Source: an uncultured Bacilli bacterium (GTDB lineage: Bacteria > Bacillota_I > Bacilli_A > RF39 > UBA660). From it: a stretch of 10,382 nt of DNA. Made by a program: the position numbers and the translations under genes. The stretch covers positions 1 through 10,382 of the forward strand of contig CAKONA010000021.1 of assembly GCA_934096785.1 (NCBI GenBank). The letters are read 5' to 3'. The notes under the pieces are model-generated. The model made no database searches. It saw only the letters and a program-made list of their open reading frames with translations, and was not told the origin of the DNA. Below, one piece after another: positions 1-6,388 of this stretch (position 1 is the first letter of the stretch; each line of letters begins with the position of its first letter).

Positions 1-461
1 CAGTAACTAAGAATGATGAAAACAATCAATATGACATTAAAAATTATACAGAAGATAATATTAATGAATACGAAAAATACTTAGAAGATGAAATTAACAA
101 GGAACTTACTGAATACAATTTAAAAGTAGATGTTCAAAATGTTAAGAAAGACACAATCAATGATTATCAAACTATAACTTATGATGTTATATGGCCTACT
201 AAAGAATCAACTGGATATGATATACATCAAAAAGGATATGCATTTACTAGTGAAAACTATATATATGTTTATACTTTTAGTAGTGATACTGATACTGCTA
301 ATAATAAAGACTTACAAAGTACAATAGCAAGTTTTAAAATATTAGATAAATCTATTGAGAAAGAGTCAATACTAAGTAATAAATTATTGTTTAGTATACT
401 TGTTGGATGTATAGTTGGTATTATTGGACTTACAATTATTCTTCTAATCAAAAAACACTAA
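1..461 (+). CDS. C-terminal part of a membrane-anchored surface protein (5' end outside window)
   Basis: The frame is open from position 3 to the TAA at 459-461 (152 codons) and holds no in-frame ATG, so the start lies left of the window. The visible part is a polar, Asp/Asn/Tyr-rich region of about 120 residues with alternating beta-like stretches (such as YVYTFSS), then a single hydrophobic segment at visible residues about 125-148 and a short basic tail, IKKH. This is the arrangement of a protein held by a C-terminal membrane helix with the preceding domain outside the cell. There is no LPxTG-like motif before the helix. I do not recognise the family; the beta-rich part loosely recalls PsbP-like or other small extracytoplasmic domains, but that is a weak impression. 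The stop codon lies inside the terminator stem that separates it from the convergent sigma gene. Confidence 0.75.
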   Translation, partial: VTKNDENNQYDIKNYTEDNINEYEKYLEDEINKELTEYNLKVDVQNVKKDTINDYQTITYDVIWPTKESTGYDIHQKGYAFTSENYIYVYTFSSDTDTANNKDLQSTIASFKILDKSIEKESILSNKLLFSILVGCIVGIIGLTIILLIKKH

Positions 462-475
462 TCGCTAGTGTTTTT
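451..475. terminator. Bidirectional intrinsic terminator between convergent genes
   Basis: A perfect 10-bp inverted repeat, AAAAACACTA (451-460) and TAGTGTTTTT (466-475), surrounds a 5-base loop. The A-run and T-run ends give a U-tract in both directions, so it can end the plus-strand surface gene (stop at 459-461, inside the left arm) and the minus-strand sigma gene (stop at 477-479). Confidence 0.85.
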
Positions 476-476
476 C

Positions 477-1109
477 TTATGCACAAATACTTGATCTTAA
501 TTTGTTTAGAATTAATTTTTCTTGTCTTGAAACTTTTACTTGACTGACACCTAACACGTCTGCTGTTTCACTTTGAGTATAACCTTGATAGTATCTATAT
601 TCTATTATATTCCTATCAAATTCATCCATATTATTTAGTTCATTATCTAAAAGTATTTTATTATCTATCTCCTCTCTTTTATCATTTCCATAATCATAGT
701 TACTTTCATCTGTACTCTTAGTAAATGATATAGTCTCTATCACATTAAGAAGTACTCTTTCATCTATCTCCATAAAAGTACAAATTTCCTTAAAAGTAGC
801 TTCTCTTTCTAACCTTTCAGTAAGCATTGACTTAATACTTAAATATTTCTTATAAAGTGACATATATTCTTCACTTACTTTAATGTTTCTATCACATCTA
901 ATAAATTCTATTATTTCACCAAGTATATATTTATAAGCATATGTACTAAATTTAACACTACTATCTTTCTTATAGTTTTTATATGCTTTTATAACTCCAA
1001 TAGAACCTACTTGATATAAGTCTTCTATACTATAATAGCTTTTATATTTAGAAGCTATCTTATATATAAGACCTTCTGTTTCTTTGATTAAAATAGAGTA
1101 TTCATTCAT
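477..1109 (-). CDS. RNA polymerase sigma-70 family factor, SigF/SigG/SigB type
   Basis: A 210-residue alternative sigma factor that would direct RNA polymerase to a special set of promoters. It has no region 1. Region 2 covers about residues 10-75, with the core- and -10-binding stretch FSTYAYKYILGEIIEFIRCD at 54-73. Region 3 is about 79-130 and region 4 about 155-206, with the helix-turn-helix carrying TQSETADVLGVSQVKVSR (178-195). That last stretch is very close to the sporulation and stress sigma factors SigF, SigG and SigB of Bacilli (TQSE.A..LG.SQVQVSR in the family). The start overlaps the stop of the STAS gene as ATGA, and an AGGGAAG sequence about 10 bases upstream serves as its binding site, so translation is probably coupled. 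In spoIIA and sigB operons an anti-sigma kinase lies between these two genes; here there is none. Which of SigF, SigG or SigB is the closest relative cannot be settled by eye. Confidence 0.93.
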   Translation of the reverse strand: MNEYSILIKETEGLIYKIASKYKSYYSIEDLYQVGSIGVIKAYKNYKKDSSVKFSTYAYKYILGEIIEFIRCDRNIKVSEEYMSLYKKYLSIKSMLTERLEREATFKEICTFMEIDERVLLNVIETISFTKSTDESNYDYGNDKREEIDNKILLDNELNNMDEFDRNIIEYRYYQGYTQSETADVLGVSQVKVSRQEKLILNKLRSSICA

Positions 1110-1447
1110 ATACTAAATACTTCCCTACTATGTCTTTCATTTCTAGATTTAAAACAGTAGTCAAACAAATCACTTTTTCTTAAAGTAAGTTTTATTTTAT
1201 CATTTATACCACTTATTACTACTTTACCATCATATCTACTTACTATATTAGATATTTTAATTATGGAATTAATATTATTATTTGATACTTCTTCTACTTT
1301 AGATAAATCAATATTTACGCCTTTTAATGACATAACCAAGACTAATGGAATAATTATACTTTCAAAGTCATATATTTTATCATGAGTAAAGTTCCCTTCT
1401 AATCTAACAAATAAGATTCCTTTTCTTAGTTCAATATTTGTTGTCAT
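1106..1447 (-). CDS. STAS-domain protein, SpoIIAA-like anti-anti-sigma homologue without the phosphoserine motif
   Basis: A 113-residue single STAS domain, the usual length for SpoIIAA and RsbV. It aligns by eye with SpoIIAA: the first strand (GILFVRLEGNFTH at 10-22), the DLS strand (47-49) and the C-terminal part (KSDLFDYC, 91-98, matching MSGLF). In the family the helix after DLS begins with D-S-S-G, whose first Ser is phosphorylated by the anti-sigma kinase. Here the same place reads S-N-N-N (residues 55-58), so Asn56 stands where the phosphoserine should be. The family role is to free a sigma factor by binding its anti-sigma factor. Without the Ser this protein could not be switched by phosphorylation, so it may be constitutively active, regulated otherwise, or bind something else. 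It overlaps the sigma gene by 4 bases. There is no strong ribosome binding site; AAGAAG lies some 27 bases upstream, too far to be typical. Confidence 0.85.
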   Translation of the reverse strand: MTTNIELRKGILFVRLEGNFTHDKIYDFESIIIPLVLVMSLKGVNIDLSKVEEVSNNNINSIIKISNIVSRYDGKVVISGINDKIKLTLRKSDLFDYCFKSRNERHSREVFSI

Positions 1448-1458
1448 AACTAAATGAT

Positions 1459-1494
1459 ACTATATTATTTTCTTCTTATGTTGCGTTTCGACAT
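1459..1494 (-). promoter_or_regulatory. Candidate operator/promoter of the STAS-sigma operon
   Basis: In the 54-base gap before the STAS gene the minus strand carries the imperfect inverted repeat ATGTCG, 5 bases, CAACAT (1478-1494), which includes TGTCGAAA. TGTCGAA is the core of the Spo0A-binding 0A box known from spoIIA and spoIIG promoters. A TATAGT -10-like hexamer (1459-1464) lies 21 bases downstream. There is no good -35 at 17 bases, as expected if an activator takes its place. A 7-base match can arise by chance about once in a window of this size and composition, so this is suggestive only. Confidence 0.35.
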
Positions 1495-1501
1495 AATTAG
1501 A

Positions 1502-2491
1502 CTATACTTTTATAATATCATGAAGTTTTTTTAGAAGTAGTACTACTCCAAACATAAGAGCATTACCATATAAATAGATATTATCTCCTGTTTTAGGATT
1601 TTCTATCTCTTCTTCTTTATCTTGATACTTAATTAAACATGATTCTTTTAAACACTCATCATCATCATGAACAAGTCTACCATCTCTGCTTACGATAATA
1701 TAATCATTCATTATGAATCTATAGTATTTTCTTACACTTTTTTCATCTTTAATGTATCCATCACTCATACTACTATAATAGTCACTTGTATAGATTCTTT
1801 CAGTATCATATGTCTTATATAGTTTATCAGTGTATTCATATACATAGACAGATTGATTTTGATAAACTCTTAAGTCACTTACCTTAACTTCAACTTTACA
1901 TTCATCGCATTCTTTGAATTTAATATTCTTTTGATATACGTTATAATTGCCTGCCCTATATGAAACCTCAATATCAGCATCTCTAAAGCTACTATAATAA
2001 ACAACTAACTTATATGTTTCATCAAAGTCTTTAAGTTTATCTACTTTTAAGAACATTCTGTTTATATCTTTATCATAATAGTAAACTCTCTCATCTTTAT
2101 GATATAACTCAATTAATTCAACATTAATATCATCAATATTCATAAGAACCAAATTATCTATATCAGAATTTCTAAATACATACTTTTCTTTTTTAACTTC
2201 TTTATAAGTTCTTTCTTTATATTTAGTTGGTTCAGAAAAAGAATAATCAGTTTCATACTTAAAGTCATTCATATCATAGTATTTATCAATTCCATTTAAC
2301 TGTTCAATACGTTTATATGATACATCTTTTTCTACATCTTTATACCATAAGAATCTATCCTCCTCTTCTATAAATATTTTATCCTTTACACTCCCAGGAT
2401 AAATAGGACTCCATTCGCTATATTTATATTCTAAAGCATAACAATTACTGAATATAAACATAGTTACTACAAATAAAAATATTTTCTTCAT
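1502..2491 (-). CDS. Secreted Tyr-rich protein with C-terminal NPKTG sorting-like signal
   Basis: A 329-residue protein of unknown function. Residues 1-19 form a signal peptide: MKK, a hydrophobic core, and probable cleavage after Ala19 (CYA/LE). The C-terminal end has the three-part layout of a sortase substrate: NPKTG (298-302), a hydrophobic stretch at about 306-323, and positive charges KK (324-325). It is therefore probably anchored to the cell wall by a sortase, or at least held in the membrane. The mature part is dense in Tyr (about 39 in the whole protein, near 12%), Asp, Glu and Lys, with no recognised domain. Two pairs of Cys (in ECDEC, and in ECLKESC near the end) could form disulfides outside the cell. 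AGGAGGG (2497-2503) is a strong ribosome binding site 6 bases from the ATG and fixes the start. No terminator is visible between this gene and the STAS gene 54 bases on, so read-through into the sigma operon is possible. Confidence 0.8.
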   Translation of the reverse strand: MKKIFLFVVTMFIFSNCYALEYKYSEWSPIYPGSVKDKIFIEEEDRFLWYKDVEKDVSYKRIEQLNGIDKYYDMNDFKYETDYSFSEPTKYKERTYKEVKKEKYVFRNSDIDNLVLMNIDDINVELIELYHKDERVYYYDKDINRMFLKVDKLKDFDETYKLVVYYSSFRDADIEVSYRAGNYNVYQKNIKFKECDECKVEVKVSDLRVYQNQSVYVYEYTDKLYKTYDTERIYTSDYYSSMSDGYIKDEKSVRKYYRFIMNDYIIVSRDGRLVHDDDECLKESCLIKYQDKEEEIENPKTGDNIYLYGNALMFGVVLLLKKLHDIIKV

Positions 2492-2496
2492 TTAAA

Positions 2497-2512
2497 CCCT
2501 CCTATTATTATA
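2497..2512 (-). promoter_or_regulatory. Strong ribosome binding site and TATAAT box of the NPKTG protein gene
   Basis: The minus strand has TATAAT (2507-2512) followed almost at once by the Shine-Dalgarno sequence AGGAGGG (2497-2503). If the TATAAT is a real -10, transcription would begin inside or at the edge of the ribosome binding site. No convincing -35 stands 16-18 bases upstream. The ribosome binding site is secure; the promoter reading is weak. Confidence 0.35.
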
Positions 2513-2539
2513 GTAAGACATAAATTTAGAAAACACTTC

Positions 2540-2577
2540 TTTTTTTTGAAATTTTTTTAACTTTTTTAAATTTTTTT
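2540..2577 (-). other. Four phased A-tracts upstream of the NPKTG protein gene
   Basis: On the minus strand four runs of 6-8 A (2571-2577, 2562-2567, 2552-2558, 2540-2547) follow each other with centres about 9.5, 9.5 and 11.5 bases apart, close to the helical repeat. Such phasing is known to bend DNA and, just upstream of a promoter, to act as an UP element. The first run also encodes the last Lys codons of the amidase. Confidence 0.45.
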
Positions 2578-3549
2578 ATTATAGTACTCTCTTAAGTCAT
2601 TAATTATTCTATTAAATGGAAACTTAGGACCAGGACATTTAGTTTTAACAATTGGATTTACAGCATTATGACCTATTATATGTTCATCATCAATTATAAA
2701 GTCATAATCATATTTTTCTTTTAGATAATCTATTATTTGTTTCATTACTTTTATAGTACTTTTATATTCTTCTTCTGCTAAACTTCCATCCATACTTTCA
2801 TGTTCAATTGAATATGTAAAGTAGTTAGCATTCTTTTTATTAGAGTTTACATATTTATTAGTTGATAACTTATAATATACATCGCTCTCTTCATTCATAG
2901 ATGTTCCATTACACCAAGCTGAATCTTCAAGACTAACTACTTGTTTAATTTCACCTTTTCTACCTATTACAAAGTGAGATGATACTTCCATTTCTTTATC
3001 ATAGAAATTATGTAATATCTTTTCATACATATTACTTATGTGACATACAATCAAGCATGGTATTTGACCATCGTGACCCTTATAGCATTTAGGACTAAAT
3101 CCAGTACTATCTATATTATATTGACTCCTACTCTTTTCAAAACTCATTTTAATCATATCATCAATTTCATGAACATCATTTAATTCAAAGTATTTTTTTT
3201 CTAGTTCTATACATTCATCAATATAAATACCCTTTACAATTTGTAAATTATATAAAAGTAATCCTATATACTTCTTACTGTTTAATGAAACTAACCTTTT
3301 TATAAACATTAAAGACCTACTTACAAATTCATCATTATCAAACCATACATTATAAATATACCTAGGATCATCATCACTAAGTATAAAATCTAAGAAATAA
3401 TCTTTATCTATACCTTTAGAATGTGTTATATATAATTTAATATATCTTTTATCTTTAAAATCAAGCATCATCTTTGATAACTCTTCATTATAAATATTGT
3501 TTTTATATGCATAATAAAATACTTTTTTAGCTGTATCTAATTCTTTCAT
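2566..3549 (-). CDS. N-acetylmuramoyl-L-alanine amidase (Amidase_2 family) with N-terminal helical repeats
   Basis: A 327-residue zinc amidase expected to cut the bond between MurNAc and L-Ala in peptidoglycan. The catalytic domain covers about residues 150-325. It has the zinc ligands His170 (IVCHIS), His294 (IIGHNAVNP) and Cys305 (TKCPGPKFPF), the core SSHFVIGRKGEIKQVV (190-205) and Glu249 in YSIEHE. All the key residues of T7-lysozyme-like amidases therefore seem present. The usual AWHxG motif reads AWCNG (211-215), with Cys in place of His. Residues 7-120 are four diverged helical repeats of 26-30 residues. There is no signal peptide, so the enzyme acts inside the cell, as in recycling, or leaves by lysis or an unusual route, as phage endolysins do. 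The start is supported by GGTGA (3554-3558) 4 bases before the ATG. It has its own promoter after the leuS terminator, and no clear terminator follows it. Confidence 0.9.
   Translation of the reverse strand: MKELDTAKKVFYYAYKNNIYNEELSKMMLDFKDKRYIKLYITHSKGIDKDYFLDFILSDDDPRYIYNVWFDNDEFVSRSLMFIKRLVSLNSKKYIGLLLYNLQIVKGIYIDECIELEKKYFELNDVHEIDDMIKMSFEKSRSQYNIDSTGFSPKCYKGHDGQIPCLIVCHISNMYEKILHNFYDKEMEVSSHFVIGRKGEIKQVVSLEDSAWCNGTSMNEESDVYYKLSTNKYVNSNKKNANYFTYSIEHESMDGSLAEEEYKSTIKVMKQIIDYLKEKYDYDFIIDDEHIIGHNAVNPIVKTKCPGPKFPFNRIINDLREYYNKKI
3190..3531 (-). repeat. Four degenerate 26-30-residue helical repeats in the amidase N-terminus
   Basis: At the protein level the units start at residues 7 (AKKVFYYAY), 33 (DKRYIKLYI), 61 (DPRYIYNVW) and 91 (SKKYIGLLL). 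Each unit opens with a small or acidic residue, then a basic one, then an aromatic/aliphatic pair, and ends in a second amphipathic helix. The pattern is not visible in the DNA, so the repeats are old. They recall YIYxFA-type helical repeats that I associate with proteins of uncultured Firmicutes and their phages; that link is from memory. Confidence 0.5.
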
Positions 3550-3564
3550 AACTTCACCACAAAA

Positions 3565-3573
3565 ATTATAACA
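3565..3573 (-). promoter_or_regulatory. Extended -10 promoter of the amidase gene
   Basis: The minus strand reads TGTTATAAT, a perfect TATAAT (3565-3570) with the TGn extension (3571-3573), directly after the leuS terminator. Position -35 is poor (AAGAAA), which extended -10 promoters tolerate. The leader would be only 8-10 bases and would begin at the ribosome binding site. Confidence 0.5.
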
Positions 3574-3574
3574 T

Positions 3575-3600
3575 AAAAATAGACTAATTTCTTAGCCTAT
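3575..3600 (-). terminator. Intrinsic terminator of leuS, overlapping its stop codon
   Basis: On the minus strand ATAGGCTAA (3592-3600) pairs with TTAGTCTAT (3579-3587) around a GAAA tetraloop, with one G-U pair, followed by a T-run to 3575. The TAG stop of leuS (3597-3599) is part of the stem, and the amidase promoter starts only two bases further on. Confidence 0.85.
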
Positions 3601-5996
3601 TTAACAACAATATTAACTATTTTATTTGGAACTACTATTTCTTTAATAATTTCATGTCCTTCTATATGTTTTAGAACATTCTCTTGACTTTTAGCAATTC
3701 TTAATAATTCATCCTTTTCTGTATCTTTACTTACTTCAAAAGTAGCTCTTAATTTACCATTAACACTAACAGCAATCACAACATTATCAAGTGTTGCCTT
3801 TTCTTCATCATATTTTGGCCAACTTTCATATGTTAATGTTTTACTACTTCCATCTAATATAGAGTACATCTCTTCACTAATAAATGGACATACTGGATAC
3901 AATAGTTTAATAAATCCAATCGCATAATCAAGAGGAATATATTCTTCCTTACTAACAGAATTCATAAATATCATTAAAGAACTAATCGCAGTATTAAACT
4001 TAAGATTTTCATAGTCTTCAGTAACTTTCTTAACTGTTAAATTATATATTTGTTCTAAATTCTTATTCTCTTTTTCTTTAACTTTATCACTTTCAATAAG
4101 TAATCTATATACTTTATCCAAGAATTTCTTACTTCCATTAACTCCTTGTTCATTCCATGGTTTATCTGCTTCTAATGGTCCCATAAACATTTCATATAGC
4201 CTTAATGTATCAGCACCATATTCACGTACTACATCATTAGGATTAACTACAAATTCAGGATGTCTCTTACCCATCTTAATACCATTAGAACCAAGTATCA
4301 TTCCTTGATGAACTAACTTTTTAAATGGTTCTTTAACAGGAACAATTCCTTTATCATATAAGTAGTTATTCCACATTCTTGAATACAATAAGTGTCCAGT
4401 CGCATGTTCAGGCCCGCCAACATATAAATCTACTGGCATCCAGTGCTCTAATAATTTATAGTCAGCTATTTCTTCTTCATTATGTGGATCTATATATCTT
4501 AAGAAATACCAACTTGACCCAGCACTACCAGGCATAGTAGAAGTTTCTCTCTTACCCTTTTTACCATCAACAACCACATTTACCCAATCTTCTGCTTTAT
4601 TTAAAGGAGCAGTTCCATCTTTCATAGGTGTATAGTCTTCAAGTTCAGGTAGTATTAAAGGTAATTCTTCATCTTTAAGAGCAATGTATTCCCCATCCTC
4701 AAGTTCAATAACTGGAATAGGTTCACCCCAATATCTTTGTCTTGCGAATATCCAATCTCTTAATCTATAATTTATTTTCTTCTTACCACAATTATGTTCT
4801 TCTAACCAAAGAATCATTTTATTTATTGCTTCTTCCTTATCAAGGCCATCTAAGAATCCAGAATTAACATGTATTCCATCTTTAGTATAAGCTTCTTTAG
4901 TTATATCTCCGCCCTTTAATACTTCAATAACTGGAATATCAAACTTACGAGCAAATTCATAATCTCTATCATCATGAGCAGGTACAGCCATAATAGCACC
5001 AGTTCCATAACTCATAAGAACATAATCACTTATCCATATAGGTATTTCTTTATTATTAACAGGATTAATTGCATAAGCACCAGTAAATACACCTGTTTTA
5101 CCACCATTACTACCAGTTCTTTCAAGTTCACTCTTACTCTTACATTCATTAATATATTTTTCAACATCTTCACGTTTTTCATCACTAACGATTTCACTAA
5201 TTAATGGATGTTCTGGACTAAGTACACAGTATGTAGCACCAAATAATGTATCACATCTAGTAGTAAACACAGTAAAATCTTTATCACTATCTTTTACCTT
5301 GAATATTACTTCTGCTCCTATACTTTTACCTATCCAATATCTTTGAATTTCCTTAGTAGATTCAGGCCAATCAATTTCATCAAGGCCTTCTAATAATCTA
5401 TCTGCATACTTAGTAATATTTATTACCCATTGACTCATATTCTTACGAACTACAGGAAATCCTCCTCTTTCACTCTTACCATCAATAACTTCATCATTAG
5501 CAAGAACAGTTCCAAGTTCTTCACACCAATTAACAGGCATATCTATCTTTTTAGCAAGTCCATCTTCAAACAACATTTTGAATATCCATTGAGTCCATTT
5601 ATAGAATTTAGGATCACTTGTTGATAACTCTCTGTCCCAATCATAAGAAAGACCTATATTCTTTAACTGACCTCTAAATGTCTCAATATTTTTATCAGTA
5701 AATATAGATGGATGATTACCCGTTTGTATCGCATATTGTTCAGCAGGTAAACCAAATGAATCAAAACCCATCGGATGAAGAACATTATATCCTTGCATTC
5801 TCTTCATTCTTGATATTATATCAGTCGCAGTATATCCTTCAGGATGTCCAGCATGTAGTCCAACACCACTAGGATAAGGAAACATATCTAACGCATAATA
5901 TTTAGGCTTACTAAAGTCATTAATATCAGTCTTAAAGCATTCATTTTCTTCCCAATACTTCTTCCATTTCTCTTCTATCTTTTTAAAATCATACAT
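3597..5996 (-). CDS. leuS: Leucine-tRNA ligase
   Basis: Full-length class Ia leucyl-tRNA synthetase (799 residues, about the size in other Bacilli), charging tRNA-Leu in the cytoplasm. The HIGH motif is HAGH (48-51) in [20 protein letters not shown]. The CP1 editing domain is present: the Thr-rich stretch [12 protein letters not shown] starts at 245, with Thr250 at the specificity position and Cys248 where Pro is usual, and the acidic cluster [10 protein letters not shown] is at 340-349. The [10 protein letters not shown] and [12 protein letters not shown] stretches fit the family. The second signature is unusual: [13 protein letters not shown] (574-586) instead of KMSKSKGNVVNP. The C-terminal anticodon-binding and tRNA-binding parts are complete. 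The start is 1 base after the stop of the small membrane gene (TAATATG), with AAAGGA upstream. Both genes lie behind a leucine T-box, so expression should rise when uncharged tRNA-Leu accumulates. Confidence 0.98.
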   Translation of the reverse strand: MYDFKKIEEKWKKYWEENECFKTDINDFSKPKYYALDMFPYPSGVGLHAGHPEGYTATDIISRMKRMQGYNVLHPMGFDSFGLPAEQYAIQTGNHPSIFTDKNIETFRGQLKNIGLSYDWDRELSTSDPKFYKWTQWIFKMLFEDGLAKKIDMPVNWCEELGTVLANDEVIDGKSERGGFPVVRKNMSQWVINITKYADRLLEGLDEIDWPESTKEIQRYWIGKSIGAEVIFKVKDSDKDFTVFTTRCDTLFGATYCVLSPEHPLISEIVSDEKREDVEKYINECKSKSELERTGSNGGKTGVFTGAYAINPVNNKEIPIWISDYVLMSYGTGAIMAVPAHDDRDYEFARKFDIPVIEVLKGGDITKEAYTKDGIHVNSGFLDGLDKEEAINKMILWLEEHNCGKKKINYRLRDWIFARQRYWGEPIPVIELEDGEYIALKDEELPLILPELEDYTPMKDGTAPLNKAEDWVNVVVDGKKGKRETSTMPGSAGSSWYFLRYIDPHNEEEIADYKLLEHWMPVDLYVGGPEHATGHLLYSRMWNNYLYDKGIVPVKEPFKKLVHQGMILGSNGIKMGKRHPEFVVNPNDVVREYGADTLRLYEMFMGPLEADKPWNEQGVNGSKKFLDKVYRLLIESDKVKEKENKNLEQIYNLTVKKVTEDYENLKFNTAISSLMIFMNSVSKEEYIPLDYAIGFIKLLYPVCPFISEEMYSILDGSSKTLTYESWPKYDEEKATLDNVVIAVSVNGKLRATFEVSKDTEKDELLRIAKSQENVLKHIEGHEIIKEIVVPNKIVNIVVK

Positions 5997-5997
5997 A

Positions 5998-6354
5998 TTA
6001 TTTTTTTTCCTTTCTTTTAAACATTCTACCAGTTATTTCATATAACGAATAAAGTAGACACATTATAACAACAAAACTAATTATAATAGACCAAACAATA
6101 CTATCAATATTAATAACTATAACAGAACAAAATGATATTATAAATGAATTAATAAATGTTATAGCCTTAACTACATTTTCATATTTAGTCTTTCTCATAT
6201 CTAAGTCATATCTTCTTATAAATATCTTAACCATATCATTGTCACTAAGACTCTTATAGTCTTTTCTCTTCTTATTCAGAAACACACTATACACTATATA
6301 CACAAGCAAGAATATAAATATGAAGTCATAAAAACAACTTAATAATTTTCCCAT
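5998..6354 (-). CDS. Small three-helix membrane protein co-transcribed with leuS
   Basis: A 118-residue protein with hydrophobic segments at about 8-27, 62-82 and 86-106. The positive-inside rule (NKKRKDYK after the first segment, KRKEKK at the end) predicts the N-terminus outside, the C-terminus inside, and a cytoplasmic loop of about 30 residues with [11 protein letters not shown] do not recognise a named family; similar basic three-helix proteins exist in related uncultured Bacilli as far as I recall. The start is the ATG at 6352-6354, because GGAGG (6360-6364) sits 5 bases before it. A longer reading from a TTG at 6364-6366 would translate the ribosome binding site itself and is rejected. 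It is the first gene behind the T-box and is coupled to leuS by TAATATG, so it should be induced by leucine starvation. Its function is unknown. Confidence 0.85.
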   Translation of the reverse strand: MGKLLSCFYDFIFIFLLVYIVYSVFLNKKRKDYKSLSDNDMVKIFIRRYDLDMRKTKYENVVKAITFINSFIISFCSVIVINIDSIVWSIIISFVVIMCLLYSLYEITGRMFKRKEKK

Positions 6355-6364
6355 CTTTACCTCC

Positions 6365-6388
6365 AAAAAAAAGCCTTATAACTTAAGG
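6365..6388 (-). terminator. T-box attenuator terminator
   Basis: CCTTA (6384-6388) pairs with TAAGG (6374-6378) across a 5-base loop, followed by C and eight T (6365-6372). The same CCTTAA can pair with TTAAGG (6411-6416) just before the T-box core. The two folds exclude each other, as expected for terminator and antiterminator. Confidence 0.8.

Noticed and set aside
269..451. A minus-strand 60-codon frame opposite the left-edge gene.
   Set aside because: The plus strand encodes a continuous 152-codon product with a membrane anchor and a terminator, and the minus frame has no family resemblance.
2566..3549. Amidase as a sign of a prophage.
   Set aside because: Its neighbours are leuS, a surface protein and a sigma operon, with no holin, tail, integrase or other phage gene in view.
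4974..5204. Plus-strand open frames inside leuS, the GH31-like gene and the HerA gene (for example 4974-5204, 5430-5624, 6563-6811, 8677-8871, 8961-9188, 9285-9521).
   Set aside because: They lie opposite clearly conserved coding frames, have Ser/Thr/Ile/Phe-rich low-complexity products and lack ribosome binding sites.
6355..6366. A longer start of the small membrane protein at a TTG (6364-6366).
   Set aside because: The codons after the TTG are the GGAGG ribosome binding site itself, correctly spaced from the ATG at 6352-6354.
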